Source of the DNA: WGOA01 sp964429745 | GTDB taxonomy: Bacteria; Bacteroidota; Bacteroidia; Chitinophagales; BACL12 | NCBI GenBank assembly: GCA_964429745.1 | Contig: CAYSDI010000003.1 | Location: 23,518-87,517 of the forward strand | Length of the DNA: 64,000 nucleotides | Reading direction: 5' to 3' | Part shown: one piece after another, positions 26,001 through 33,995 of the stretch | Layout of the letters: each line of letters starts with the position of its first letter | Numbering within the stretch: the first letter of the stretch is position 1 | Program-made: the position numbers and the translations under genes | Notes under the pieces: model-generated | Seen by the model: only the letters and a program-made list of their open reading frames with translations | What the model was told of the DNA's origin: nothing | Databases searched by the model: none

Positions 26001-28479
26001 AAATGGGAATGCTCAAGGGCGTGTCTTCCGGCGTGCTGGCCACATCGTCCAGGGCCACCGGCGGATCGTTCACGTCGGTAACCGTGACCGTGACCACGGC
26101 TGCGTCGCAACCGCCGTCATCGTCGCAGTACACGTAAGTGAAGGTCTCCGTGCCGTGCCAATTGGCATTAGGCGTGTACGTAATGCTGCCATCCGGATTC
26201 ACCACAGCCGTACCATGGGCAGGTGCGCCGGCAATGGTCACGTTGGCCGGGTTGATCGGGTTGTCCGGATCGCTGTCGTTGGCCAACACAGGAATAGTTA
26301 CGGCAACGTCCTCCGGTGTAGTGGCCGCATCATCCACGGCAACAGGCGGATCATTGACTGGCAAAACGACGATAACCACCTGCGCTTGCGCACTCAGGCC
26401 ATCGTTGTCGGTAACCTGGTAGGTCAGCGTGTCGGTGCCGTGCCAGTTGGCATTTGGCGTATAGGTTAACGTGCCAGACGGGTTGACCACTACCGTTCCG
26501 TTTTGCGGGGGAAGGATCACCGTCACCGAGCCAGGAACGAGCGAACCATCGGGATCGCTGTCGTTGGTCAGCACGGGCAGGGTGATGACCACGTCTTCCG
26601 GGGTGGTGTACACATCGTCTACGGCCAATGGAGGACAATAAGAGCGCAACTCAATTCCCTTAACCGTGAAACAACCGCAATCCGTTTCCAGGCGCACAAA
26701 ATAAGTTCCCTCAGTTGTAAGCGTCAACGAGCTCAGCAGACTGGTGCCGTTTACCGCGCTCATGGAGTCAGCGTGCACCGTCAAGGTGCCGTCATCGCTG
26801 CCTGGAAAATTCATCGGGATGGAAACGGAAAAACTTCCACAGAAATCAAACTTGCGCGCGCCCAGCAAACGAGCGTCAATGTTGGTGATGGTAATGGTGT
26901 CGTATTGATCAATGCACCCTCCGGCGCGGCTGCGCACCCAGTAAGTGCCCGGCTCAGTTGCCGTCAACTCGGAGCCGGTGCTGCCGTTAGACCAGAGAAA
27001 CTCGTCGGCGGTAATGCGCGTCTGCAAGTTCATGGGCAGCAGATCGCGGTTGCAGGCAATTTGGTCCGGCCCGAGGTTGGGCTGCGACAGCCCGAAACGG
27101 GTGTAGTAACCGTACACCGTTGATGCCCCGAGGTTGTTGAGAATGGCCATGTGGAAGTTGGACGTGGTGTTCTCCACAAAGTTTTGGCCAACGGGCAAGC
27201 CAAGGTTGGCGTAGTACGACTTCCATTGACCGCCAGTACCGGGTACGACAGTAAACGATGAGGCTGAAATCAGCGATGGATTGCCGTTGATGATAAAGTC
27301 ATCTTCACTTCCGGTCGGCACCAAAATCATCAGGCCAAACTGACCGGAGGAGGTGCGCACAAAACCCATTTCAGAAACTCCGCTGCAACCGATAGGGGGC
27401 ATTTGCGAATGCCCGAGTTCGCCACCAATTCCCGCCATGTGCATGACGTAAGTGGGCTTGGACGTAGTAATGTAATGCGAAACTCCGGTGAAGGAGCGGC
27501 TGTACTGTTCACCGCGGTTTATCGTGGCCACGGGTGTGCTGCCGCCATCAATATAAACTTGCGTGCTGTTTTGTGTGGCCAAAACATAGATGCGTTCGTT
27601 GGAACCGCCGTTGCCTTTAACCGCAATGTATTCTGTTCCGATGTGTTCAATCGGGACAATCTGGTCGCCACACAAATCCCAGTGTCCGGGCACGAAAACG
27701 TTGTCGTCAAAAATGGTTACCGCAACCGGTTTGGTCGAAGTGACCTCTGACCCGTTCAGACGATCGGAAGGATTAAGGCCAATGGCGAGGGCGGAGTAGG
27801 TTTCCCCGCGGTCAAGCATGATGATAAAGGCTCCCGCAGGCAAGGGATGGCCCACCATGTCGTTTTTGGGCGTGATGGTGACTTCCGTGTTGTCTTCTGT
27901 TGCCACCACCACGAAACCACTTCGACCAGGCAGACTGGTATTGTTGACAAAGGCCGTTTGCGCGGGGATGAAAAAGTGGCGCCCCAGGGCTACGTCGCCC
28001 TTCAGGTTGAAAATACCGGGATTAACCGTGCTGGCTACTTCGTAATATGCCGTGGCCACACCAGTTACTTCCAACAGCAATCCTGTATTGAGCACAGCAT
28101 TGAAGGGTGAGCTTTCGATCAGCGCCTTGTACGGGGTCAGATCCATGCTGTGGAATTCACCCGCTGGGATGTTGACCACGATGGGCGTAAAGGTGGGACG
28201 AGCCGGCATGGACAGCGTGGCTGTAATGGCTTCTGTGTAGGTGGTAATGCGCAGAAAGATCGGCGCATCGCCGTGCAGTTGGTCCACCTCAGGGGCCACA
28301 AACCAGCAGCCTCCACCCTGGATTTCGATGTCGCACTGGGCCTGGACTTGCCGGGGCATGGCCACCCAGAAAAACAGCAACAGCAAGGCTATAGGGTAAA
28401 ATCCCAGCTTGCAAGAGCCAGCATTATGCCTATTAATATGCCTGGAAAAAGATAGCATTCGGTTCATCGGAGCGTTCAT
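20095..28479 (-). CDS. Giant repeat adhesin with type B (gliding-type) T9SS sorting domain
   Basis: 2794 residues. Residues 1-48 are a signal peptide with a long basic n-region (hydrophobic core YPIALLLLFFWVA, cleavage near VQAQ). Residues ~49-480 resemble the N-terminal domain of IgGFc-binding-like proteins (VVATEDNTEVTITPK, VYIDGGSTPVATINRGEQY). A short Ig-like region follows, then 22 tandem cadherin/Big_9-like repeats of about 95 residues (~615-2703). Each repeat has an NDPPxAVDD opening, an NDSDPDG-type acidic loop that probably binds calcium, NPDGSITYTP, and from repeat 2 on a CDDDGAC cysteine pair. Residues ~2704-2794 (IPEVFTPNGDGFNETF to DGTYFYVLVL) are the gliding-type C-terminal domain. 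It is the third gene of an OmpA-PorP/SprF-adhesin set, like sprB next to sprF. Probable surface filament or adhesin. Confidence 0.93.
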   Translation of the reverse strand: MNAPMNRMLSFSRHINRHNAGSCKLGFYPIALLLLFFWVAMPRQVQAQCDIEIQGGGCWFVAPEVDQLHGDAPIFLRITTYTEAITATLSMPARPTFTPIVVNIPAGEFHSMDLTPYKALIESSPFNAVLNTGLLLEVTGVATAYYEVASTVNPGIFNLKGDVALGRHFFIPAQTAFVNNTSLPGRSGFVVVATEDNTEVTITPKNDMVGHPLPAGAFIIMLDRGETYSALAIGLNPSDRLNGSEVTSTKPVAVTIFDDNVFVPGHWDLCGDQIVPIEHIGTEYIAVKGNGGSNERIYVLATQNSTQVYIDGGSTPVATINRGEQYSRSFTGVSHYITTSKPTYVMHMAGIGGELGHSQMPPIGCSGVSEMGFVRTSSGQFGLMILVPTGSEDDFIINGNPSLISASSFTVVPGTGGQWKSYYANLGLPVGQNFVENTTSNFHMAILNNLGASTVYGYYTRFGLSQPNLGPDQIACNRDLLPMNLQTRITADEFLWSNGSTGSELTATEPGTYWVRSRAGGCIDQYDTITITNIDARLLGARKFDFCGSFSVSIPMNFPGSDDGTLTVHADSMSAVNGTSLLSSLTLTTEGTYFVRLETDCGCFTVKGIELRSYCPPLAVDDVYTTPEDVVITLPVLTNDSDPDGSLVPGSVTVILPPQNGTVVVNPSGTLTYTPNANWHGTDTLTYQVTDNDGLSAQAQVVIVVLPVNDPPVAVDDAATTPEDVAVTIPVLANDSDPDNPINPANVTIAGAPAHGTAVVNPDGSITYTPNANWHGTETFTYVYCDDDGGCDAAVVTVTVTDVNDPPVALDDVASTPEDTPLSIPILANDSDPDGSLLPGSVVVLTPPVHGDVTVQPDGSLLYTPDPNYHGPDSLVYQVCDDDGACAQATVYVTVTDVNDPPIAVDDVVSTPEDTPINIPVLGNDSDPDGSLNPGSVIVVDEPANGTVFVNPDGSITYTPDSDYHGPDSFTYQVCDDDGACDVATVTVNVQDVNDPPIAVDDVASTLEDTPVTTAVLGNDSDPDGSLVPGSVSIISGPAHGTVTVNGDGSITYTPTLNYNGPDSYAYQVCDDDGLCDQATVTLTVGPVNDPPVAVNDVETTLEDTPVTVDVLVNDSDPDGPLDPASVTVISGPSHGSAYADPITGEVIYTPEPDWFGTDVLTYQVCDFYGACDQATITITVGDVNDPPIAVDDAASTLEDTPVNIAVLNNDNDPDGTLVLSSLVVLSGPSNGTITVLPDGTITYVPGGDFNGSDSFTYQICDDDGACDQAVVTISVGDVNDPPVALDDVASTPEDTPVTVPVLVNDSDSDGTLVPTSVSIVSGPAHGTVTLNPDGSITYTPSLNYHGPDSFVYQVCDDDGACDQATVSISVGDVNDPPIAVDDSRSTLEDVPVTVPVLDNDSDVDGILVLSSLSIVTPPAHGTVVVNADGTITYTPNTDYFGSDAFVYQICDDDGACDQATVSINVGDENDPPIAVDDVVVTPEDTPVTTPVLVNDSDPDGVLVPGSVSIVNPPAHGSVVVNPDGSITYTPDANYHGPDSYTYQVCDDDGACDAAAVSITVTDVNDPPVAVDDAVTTPEDTPVLIVVLNNDSDSDGSLVPGSVSIVSGPAHGTLLVNPDGSITYTPNTNYHGPDAFSYQVCDNDGACDQATVTISVLDVNDPPVAVDDAVVTPEDTPVTVPVLVNDSDVDGVLVISTVTIVTDPLHGTVVVNPDGTITYSPNVNYHGPDSFVYQVCDDDGACDEATVTISVLDVNDPPFANDDTDNTSEDTPVTTDVLANDHDPDGTLVPSTVTIVLAPANGIVVVNPDGSITYTPDPGWNGTDHYSYQVCDDDGACDQAMVTITVGDVNDPPIAVDDTEFTPEDTPVTTVVLNNDYDTDGFLVPASVTILVAPSHGTLVVHPDGSITYTPEPDYFGTDAYTYQVCDDDGACDAAVVTITTGDVNDPPVAVDDAAFTVEDTPVTTTVLANDHDPDGWLVPGSVTIVIAPANGTVVVNPDGTITYTPSPDWFGVDVYTYEVCDNDGLCDDAQVTVAVGDVNDPPIAVDDIVSTAEDTPITVPVMANDSDPDGFLVPASVSILDVPSNGLASVNPDGSITYYPNPDWYGTDTLVYQVCDDDGACDQALVIITIGDVNDPPIAEDDIASTPEDVAVVIPVLINDYDPDGYLVPGSVTVVTPPTNGTVTVMPDGSMVYTPNADWNGNDSYTYQVCDDDGLCDDATVTILVGDVNDPPVAVDDALPGSEDTPINVVVLSNDYDIDGMLMPGTVLVLTAPLHGSTAVLADGTVTYSPDLDWNGVDSFRYQVCDDDGLCDDAWVVISIGTVVDGPVAVNDLITTPEDSAITVDPLVNDSDPDGDLDPTSVAITGGPSHGTASVDPATGNVTYTPDTDWYGLDTIGYVVCDLTGLCDSALIIILVTPVPDAPVAVDDYASTPEDVPVTIDILANDFDVETDINPGSVTILTDPLFGTVTVNPDGTVTFTPGEGFFGTDSFRYQVCDFTDLCDDAWVFVTTGEVPVALVAVDDAASTPEEQPVVIPVLVNDIPGDYPIVPGSLDILTDPVNGTLSVDLATGVVTYTPFDDWCGTDGFEYLICDTWGHCDTAWVTIVVACVDLVANDDVASTPAGEPVAIVILANDSPNADPDCVTLLTTPLHGTVVINPDGSVLYTPEIGYVGVDCFTYEVCDNLGVERDDALVCITMAEVDIIIPEVFTPNGDGFNETFEIIGIEQFPDNQLMVFNRWENLIYQADSYASQWDGTNMTNGEMLPDGTYFYVLVLDPNQKDSPIFKGFVAIQR
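20374..26637 (-). repeat. 22 tandem ~285-bp coding repeats in the adhesin
   Basis: The 6264-base stretch divides into 22 units averaging 285 bp. Units 2-18 start with NDPP; units 19-22 are more divergent (VDGP, PDAP, PVAL, CVDL openings), as is unit 1 at the N-terminal side (no cysteines, YQVTDNDGLS). The middle units are the most alike, the pattern expected from internal duplication with unequal crossing-over. Confidence 0.95.
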
Positions 28480-28512
28480 TTCACCGGTGGGAAACCGGTC
28501 GGGAGAGATAGT

Positions 28513-29436
28513 TTAGAAAACCGGCGAACTCAGTTGCCGGGGGTACAGGAAACGCGCGGGGTTGCGCCCAATGTCCATCCCGACCAGCAGTTCGTGGCTG
28601 CCGCCGGTTTGCGCACTGAACGCACCAAGGGTCAGGTCGTAGGCATACCCGAACCGAAGTCCGGAAGCCATTTCATACCCCAGGTTAAAGACCGCTGTGG
28701 AAGAGCTGCGGTAGCCGACTCCGGTCCAGAAGCGCTCGGAGATTAAGACACTCAAATTGCCCTCCGCCTGAAGAGGCGCCCCTTCCGCCATCAAGAGCAA
28801 GGCTTGCGGGTGGAGTTTAACATTGGGGTTGACCTTCCAGGCGTAGCCTCCCATGGCAGCATAGTGCCGGGACTGACTAGCCTGCGAGCCTGGCAGATCC
28901 GTGATGGCACTTTGCGCCAACTGAGGTGCGCTTAAGCCGGCGTACCAGGTTTTGGAATGATAGTACACCCCGGCGCCTGCATTGGGAAACCAATGGTTTT
29001 GGTTGCGCTGAAGGTTTGGGTCATTGCCATCAAGTGGCACAGCATTGGTGAGCGCCAATTGCTGGTTCACTAAACCAGCTTGGAGGCCCACCGAAAGTTT
29101 GCCCTTGCCAACTGGAACGCGGTAAGCCCAATCCGTGTAGAGCCCGGTGCTTTGAGCTAGCCCCAAACGGTCGTGGACCAATTGGAAGCCGAGGGCAAGG
29201 CGCTCCTGGCGAAGGGGGGCGTGCAGGCTCAGCGAAAGTGTCTGAGGAGCCTGGTCCATACCGGTCCACTGATGGCGGTACAAAGCGGCCACAGAAAGCA
29301 CATCGCGCGCACCCGCATAGCCGGGATTGAGCGCCAGCTTATGAAACAGAAACTGAGCATAGCGCGCTTCCTGCTGAGCACTGGCCGTTGAAGACAGGCC
29401 AGCGATTAATACAATAAGATATATAATGTTACGCAT
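28513..29436 (-). CDS. PorP/SprF family T9SS membrane protein (copy 1)
   Basis: 307 residues: signal peptide MRNIIYLIVLIAGLSSTASAQ, then the hallmark QEARYAQFLFHKLALNPGYAGAR and LYRHQWTGMDQAP, then an outer-membrane barrel. It begins 11 bases after the stop of the OmpA/PD40 gene and ends 33 bases before the adhesin start, so the three are almost certainly one operon. By analogy with SprF it should be dedicated to export or surface display of the adjacent type B adhesin. Confidence 0.93.
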   Translation of the reverse strand: MRNIIYLIVLIAGLSSTASAQQEARYAQFLFHKLALNPGYAGARDVLSVAALYRHQWTGMDQAPQTLSLSLHAPLRQERLALGFQLVHDRLGLAQSTGLYTDWAYRVPVGKGKLSVGLQAGLVNQQLALTNAVPLDGNDPNLQRNQNHWFPNAGAGVYYHSKTWYAGLSAPQLAQSAITDLPGSQASQSRHYAAMGGYAWKVNPNVKLHPQALLLMAEGAPLQAEGNLSVLISERFWTGVGYRSSSTAVFNLGYEMASGLRFGYAYDLTLGAFSAQTGGSHELLVGMDIGRNPARFLYPRQLSSPVF

Positions 29437-29447
29437 AACAAATCATA

Positions 29448-31652
29448 TTATTTAGCGCGCTTGCCGGTATTGACAGGAATTTGCTCTTTGTCTGTGCTGT
29501 TGATTTCCTGGTTAAGCCCGGTAATGCGGAACTGTGTGCGGCGGTTGAACTGGTGCTCCTGATCCGTGCAGGCCACATCATCAGCGCAGCGGTTGCGCAA
29601 TTCCGATTCGCCATACCCCATAGCGACAACACGCTCCGGCTCCACGCCCAGTTTAACCAGGTAGGTTACCGCCGACTCTGCGCGCTGCTGGCTCAGCTTG
29701 CGGTTGTACGCTTTGCTGCCGCGGGCATCCGTGTGCGAACCGAGTTCAATGGTGATCTTGGGGTTACGGCGCATGAATTCAGCCAATTGAATCAGGTCCT
29801 GCTCACCGTCCTGCCGGATAAAGGCTTCATCAAAGTCGTAATAGATGTTGTGCAATTCCACCGTCATTCCAGCGTGCACGGGGTCGAGTTCAATGAACAC
29901 GTCCGTCTCGGTATCGCGTACCAGGACGTCGCGGCTAACGGGCAACACGGCGTCAGCGTAGCCCTCCACGCGAGCGCCCAGCGTGTAATCGCAGGAGCGG
30001 GAAATGGGCATGCTCAGGCGGCCCTCGTCGTTGCTTTCAAAGCGGTCGGACGTGCCCGAACAACTGTTGTCCCAAGTAAAGGAAACTCCTGGGATGGGCT
30101 TGCGGGTTTCGCTGTCCAGCGCGTGGATGTTGATTTTAATGCGATCCAATTCCAGCGGAATGACGACCGTCTCCGTTGCGCCGAGCAGCGGGGTTTGAAT
30201 TTCTTTGCGACCGTTGGCATAGCCTTCGTGATTAGCCAACAGCGCTATAGCGATGTCTTTGGGCAGGTCAAGGGCAAACTCGCCTTTCTGGTCGGCCACC
30301 AGGTTTTTGTCGGAAGGACCGCCGATGATGCGGACATCAGCTCCGGGCAGCGGTTGGTTGGTCAGGGCGTCCACCACCAGGCCGTTGACCCGGACCCAGT
30401 TGTGGTTCATGGAATACAAGTCATCGCCTCCAGAGCCTCCCGGGCGGTTCGATGCAAAGTATCCTTTGCTGCGGTCTTGGTTCCAGATGAGCCCAAAATC
30501 ATCCCAGCGAGAATTCAACGACCAGCCCATGTTCTGGGTCTTGCGCCAGGAGCCCTCTTCAGGAGCAGCGTAAAAAACATCCAGTCCACCTAAGCCGGCA
30601 TGGCCGTCAGAGGCAAAATACAACGTGCTGTCCGTGTGCAGAAAGGGGAACATTTCATCGCCTTCGGTATTAATGCCGCCACCCAGGTTGACCGGCTTTG
30701 ACCAGGAACCGTCCACGCGGCGGCTCATGTACAGGTCAGAACCCCCAAAGCCACCGGGCATGGTGGAACTGAACACCAGGGCGTCGCCGGAAGCCAACAG
30801 CGCCGGAGCCGAATTGGAGTAGTCTCCGCTGTTGAAGTTCAGCTCCTCAACTTTGCCCCAATTGTTGCGCCCGCTGCGCTCCGCGGTAAAAATTTTGAGG
30901 CGCACGGTGCGCGCGTTTTCTTCTTTGACTGATTCGCTGACGCTGTTGTTGCGGGTAAAAAAGATTTGCTGGCCATCCGCGCTAAAGGACAGGGGTCCTT
31001 CGTGGTGCTTGCTGTTCAGCGCAGGGCCTCCAAAACGCTCCGGCTCCCGGAATCCCTGATCGGTCTCGATGGCATAGAACAGGTCCAGGTAAGGTTCCCC
31101 GCTCCAGGCGCTCACTTGATCGCCGCCACGGCCGTCTTCACGCGCTGAAACAAAAACGAGCCCGCCTTCGTAAAAGGCCGGCGCAAAATCGGAGAAGGGT
31201 GTGTTGAATTCGAGCGGCTGCAAGGTGTATCGCCCCTCGTCGCTGTAATAGCCCACCATTTGGTCGCAGGCAGCCTCAAAGCGAATTCCCCGGGAATCTT
31301 CCGGGCGCAAACGGGCATACTCGCGGAACCAGTACTCCGCTTCCTGGCACTTGCCGTTGCTCTGCAGCATTTGGCCGTAGTACAGTTTGAAAATGGGGTT
31401 AATGCTGGATTTACCAACAGCCTGGCTGTACCAGTATTCTGCTTTTTCAAAGTCCTGGGTCAGCCGGTAACACTCAGCCAGGTTGATTTTGGCCTGCGTA
31501 ATGTCTTCTTTTTCCAGAATACGCTCGTAGAGTCCGGCGGCTTCATAAAAGGCATAACTGTTGAAGAGCTTGTCAGCTTTTTCCAACTTAGCGTGTTGAC
31601 CAAAGACCGCCATAGAGGTGGCCATGAGGACGAAAAGGACTGTTCGTTTCAT
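29448..31652 (-). CDS. OmpA-family protein with TPR, PD40 propeller and carboxypeptidase-regulatory domains (PorE-like)
   Basis: 734 residues. Signal peptide (MKRTVLFVLMATSMAVFG), TPR repeats (~25-135), a PD40/WD40-type propeller (~150-420, with SADGQQIFFTRNN, GGSDLYMSRRVDGSWSKPVNLG, GGDDLYSM), a carboxypeptidase-regulatory-like beta domain (~425-510), and a C-terminal OmpA peptidoglycan-binding domain (IYYDFDEAFIRQDG, GSHTDARGSKAYN, SQQRAESAVTYLV). This order matches PorE-type proteins, which link the T9SS outer-membrane complex to peptidoglycan; many paralogs sit beside SprF-like genes. First gene of the three-gene adhesin operon. It probably anchors the secretion or adhesin assembly in the periplasm. 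Confidence 0.92.
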   Translation of the reverse strand: MKRTVLFVLMATSMAVFGQHAKLEKADKLFNSYAFYEAAGLYERILEKEDITQAKINLAECYRLTQDFEKAEYWYSQAVGKSSINPIFKLYYGQMLQSNGKCQEAEYWFREYARLRPEDSRGIRFEAACDQMVGYYSDEGRYTLQPLEFNTPFSDFAPAFYEGGLVFVSAREDGRGGDQVSAWSGEPYLDLFYAIETDQGFREPERFGGPALNSKHHEGPLSFSADGQQIFFTRNNSVSESVKEENARTVRLKIFTAERSGRNNWGKVEELNFNSGDYSNSAPALLASGDALVFSSTMPGGFGGSDLYMSRRVDGSWSKPVNLGGGINTEGDEMFPFLHTDSTLYFASDGHAGLGGLDVFYAAPEEGSWRKTQNMGWSLNSRWDDFGLIWNQDRSKGYFASNRPGGSGGDDLYSMNHNWVRVNGLVVDALTNQPLPGADVRIIGGPSDKNLVADQKGEFALDLPKDIAIALLANHEGYANGRKEIQTPLLGATETVVIPLELDRIKINIHALDSETRKPIPGVSFTWDNSCSGTSDRFESNDEGRLSMPISRSCDYTLGARVEGYADAVLPVSRDVLVRDTETDVFIELDPVHAGMTVELHNIYYDFDEAFIRQDGEQDLIQLAEFMRRNPKITIELGSHTDARGSKAYNRKLSQQRAESAVTYLVKLGVEPERVVAMGYGESELRNRCADDVACTDQEHQFNRRTQFRITGLNQEINSTDKEQIPVNTGKRAK

Positions 31653-31766
31653 CGGGTTGGGGAAATATGAAATCCCGATGCAATGTATTCGGGGGAGTAC
31701 CCCTATTCCATATAACCATCGCGCAACATGTGACAGGGTTAGATGGCCCTTCCGTCCTTTGGAACT

Positions 31767-32393
31767 TTAGCGAAGCGCAATGGCAAACCCGGCCCAGGCG
31801 CTCAAATAGCCCACGAAATAGCCGGCCAAAACTTCTCTCCCCGTGTGCGCTTTGAGCGCCAATCGGCTGCTCCCGACCAGTCCGGCAGCCAGGACCACCG
31901 TATAAAATACCCAGGTAATGTCGTCGGAGACCATGGGCACCAGGAACATAGCAGTTGTGGCCAGCGCACCGACGCCGCTCGTGTGCATGCTCACCTTTCC
32001 CCAGAGCGAATTGACCATCAGCCCAACGAAGACCGAAATGCAGGCACCGAGCAGAATGGCTTGAAAAACAGCGGGTTCCTGGGTGCGCTGGTAGACCACG
32101 TAGGCCCAGATGTAGAAAAAACCGGTGGCGATGTAGGGCAAAATCCGGTCCTCGCGCCGGCGAAGGTTGGTGTGCTCAATAAACTTGAGCGCCGCCATCA
32201 GCACAATGCTGAACGCGGGAAAAAACGCCGTCAGCAGCAACACGCGAAACAACTCAAAGCCCTTTTGAGGCAGGGCATAGGCCGAAAACAGGTAGCGGTT
32301 ACCAAACAGATAGATGGCAAACCCATACGTGGGAATGAGCAAAGGGTGAAAAACCGTCGAGAAAAAACGGGCCAGAAAGCGGAAAATAATCAT
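31767..32393 (-). CDS. PAP2-superfamily-like integral membrane protein
   Basis: 208 residues with about six membrane helices. The motifs KVSMHTSG and GSSRLALKAHTGREVLAGYFVG resemble the PSGH and SRxxxxxHxxxD signatures of PAP2 phosphatases, but motif 1 is weak (RREDRILPY region) and the final Asp is a Glu, so catalytic activity is uncertain. The ATG overlaps the rpoN stop by 4 bases (ATGA), so it is translationally coupled to rpoN. Lipid phosphatase or a non-catalytic relative are both possible. Confidence 0.75.
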   Translation of the reverse strand: MIIFRFLARFFSTVFHPLLIPTYGFAIYLFGNRYLFSAYALPQKGFELFRVLLLTAFFPAFSIVLMAALKFIEHTNLRRREDRILPYIATGFFYIWAYVVYQRTQEPAVFQAILLGACISVFVGLMVNSLWGKVSMHTSGVGALATTAMFLVPMVSDDITWVFYTVVLAAGLVGSSRLALKAHTGREVLAGYFVGYLSAWAGFAIALR

Positions 32394-33838
32394 AACTCCT
32401 TGCGCAGGCGAGCCACCGGAATGTTCAGTTGCTCGCGGTATTTGGCCACCGTACGCCGCGCAATGTTATAGCCTTTTTCCTGTAAAATCTCGGTGAGTTT
32501 CTGGTCGCTGAGCGGGCGGCGCTTGTTTTCGGCCCCGATCATATCAGACAAAATGCGCTTGACTTCGCGGGTGGAGACCTCCTCGCCGCTGTCAGTGGTC
32601 AGCGATTCAGAAAAGAAGTATTTCAGGGGAAAAGTTCCGAACTCCGTGGCTACGTATTTGCTGTTGGCCACCCGGCTGATCGTAGAAATGTCAAGACCCG
32701 TCAGTTCCGCGACGTCTTTGAGGATCATCGGGCGCAGGTTGGTTTCGTCGCCGGTCAGGAAAAACTCTTCCTGGAGCTCCACAATGGAGGCCATAGTGTT
32801 GTACAGCGTCTGCTGGCGCTGGCGAATGGCGTCAATGAACCACTTGGCCGAGTCCATCTTTTGCTTGATGTACAGAATTTCGTCGCGGGTGCGCTTGTCT
32901 TTCTTAGGACTGGCTTTGTAGGCCTGGTAGATGTCTTTAAAGGAATGGCTGACGCGCAGTTCAGGTGCATTCCGGGAGTTGAGCAGCAGTTCCAAGACCC
33001 CGGAATTGTTCAAAATGGTAAAATCCGGGATGATGTACTGGTTTTGCTTGGATTCGCCCCCCGTTCCCCCGGGCTTGGGGTTTAGTTTGAGAATCTCCCC
33101 CAGCGCCAGCTTGATTTCGTCTTCTTCAACCTTGAGCATCCGCTGCATGCGCTCGTAGTGCTTCTTGGAAAATTCGTCGAACTGCTCATCCAGCACCTTG
33201 ATGGCCAGGCGAATGATGGGGTTTTCCGGTTTGCGGCGCAATTGCAACAACAGGCATTCGCGCAAATCGCGGGCGCCGATGCCGGCGGGCTCCAGGCCCT
33301 GAACAATGAGCAAGGCATGTTCCAGTTCGCCGGTTTCAACCGTGATGTTACGGCTAAAGGCCAGGTCGTCGGCAATGGCATCGAGCTCGCGGCGCAAGTA
33401 GCCGTCTTCATCCAGGCTGCCAATCAACTGCTCTGCGATGGCGAATGAGCGCGAATCCAATTCCACCATGCCCAATTGGCTGGCCAAGCGCTCCTGGAAC
33501 GACTCCGTGACGGCCACTGGAACCGTGCGCTCTTCCTCATTAGGGTCGCGCTCGGATCGGGTCCGATAAGAATCGTAATCGTCGTCTTCGGAGAAGTAGT
33601 CGTCCAGGTTGAGGTCTTCGCCCAGGTTGTCATTTTCCGACTCCGGCGCGTCGTCCGTGTCCTGGTAATCGTCCGTTAAATCATCCAGGCCCCCTTCTTC
33701 GAGCGCGGGATTAACTTCCAATTCTTCCTGGATGCGCTCTTCAAGCGAGGCTGTTGGGACCTGCAGCAGTTTCATGAGCTGAATCTGCTGGGGCGAGAGC
33801 TTCTGGAGGAGTTTTTGACTTAGACGCTGACGTAGCAT
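32390..33838 (-). CDS. rpoN: RNA polymerase sigma-54 factor
   Basis: 482 residues with the full sigma-54 plan. Region I is Gln/Leu-rich (LSQKLLQKLSPQQIQLMKLLQ), region II very acidic (LTDDYQDTDDAPESENDN), then the core-binding domain, the HTH region (ISTISRVANSKYVATEFG) and the RpoN box ARRTVAKYREQLNIP near the C-terminus. It directs transcription at -24/-12 promoters with AAA+ activators; no such activator gene is in the window. No obvious -7 element is visible upstream on the minus strand. Confidence 0.96.
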   Translation of the reverse strand: MLRQRLSQKLLQKLSPQQIQLMKLLQVPTASLEERIQEELEVNPALEEGGLDDLTDDYQDTDDAPESENDNLGEDLNLDDYFSEDDDYDSYRTRSERDPNEEERTVPVAVTESFQERLASQLGMVELDSRSFAIAEQLIGSLDEDGYLRRELDAIADDLAFSRNITVETGELEHALLIVQGLEPAGIGARDLRECLLLQLRRKPENPIIRLAIKVLDEQFDEFSKKHYERMQRMLKVEEDEIKLALGEILKLNPKPGGTGGESKQNQYIIPDFTILNNSGVLELLLNSRNAPELRVSHSFKDIYQAYKASPKKDKRTRDEILYIKQKMDSAKWFIDAIRQRQQTLYNTMASIVELQEEFFLTGDETNLRPMILKDVAELTGLDISTISRVANSKYVATEFGTFPLKYFFSESLTTDSGEEVSTREVKRILSDMIGAENKRRPLSDQKLTEILQEKGYNIARRTVAKYREQLNIPVARLRKEL

Positions 33839-33944
33839 AGAGCGGTTAAATTACACCGAAAACAGAGAGTTGGCCACACGGGAATGAAAGTTGGGAACGG
33901 CAAATGAACCAGTTGGGCACTGCTCAAGGTTCAGAAGCTGACTT

Positions 33945-33975
33945 TTGAACGCCCCGCCTTTTCCCCGTATTTTTG
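33945..33975 (+). promoter_or_regulatory. Promoter of asnS
   Basis: TTG (33945-33947), 20 bases, TATTTTTG (33968-33975): a complete Bacteroidota sigma-A promoter ending 20 bases before the asnS ATG. Confidence 0.75.
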
Positions 33976-33995
33976 GCGGCTGCAAATGACATGCC

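Noticed and set aside
20374..26637. CRISPR-like or other non-coding repeat array
   Set aside because: The 285-bp period is in frame, diverged at third positions and encodes Ig-like modules; no short repeat/spacer pattern.
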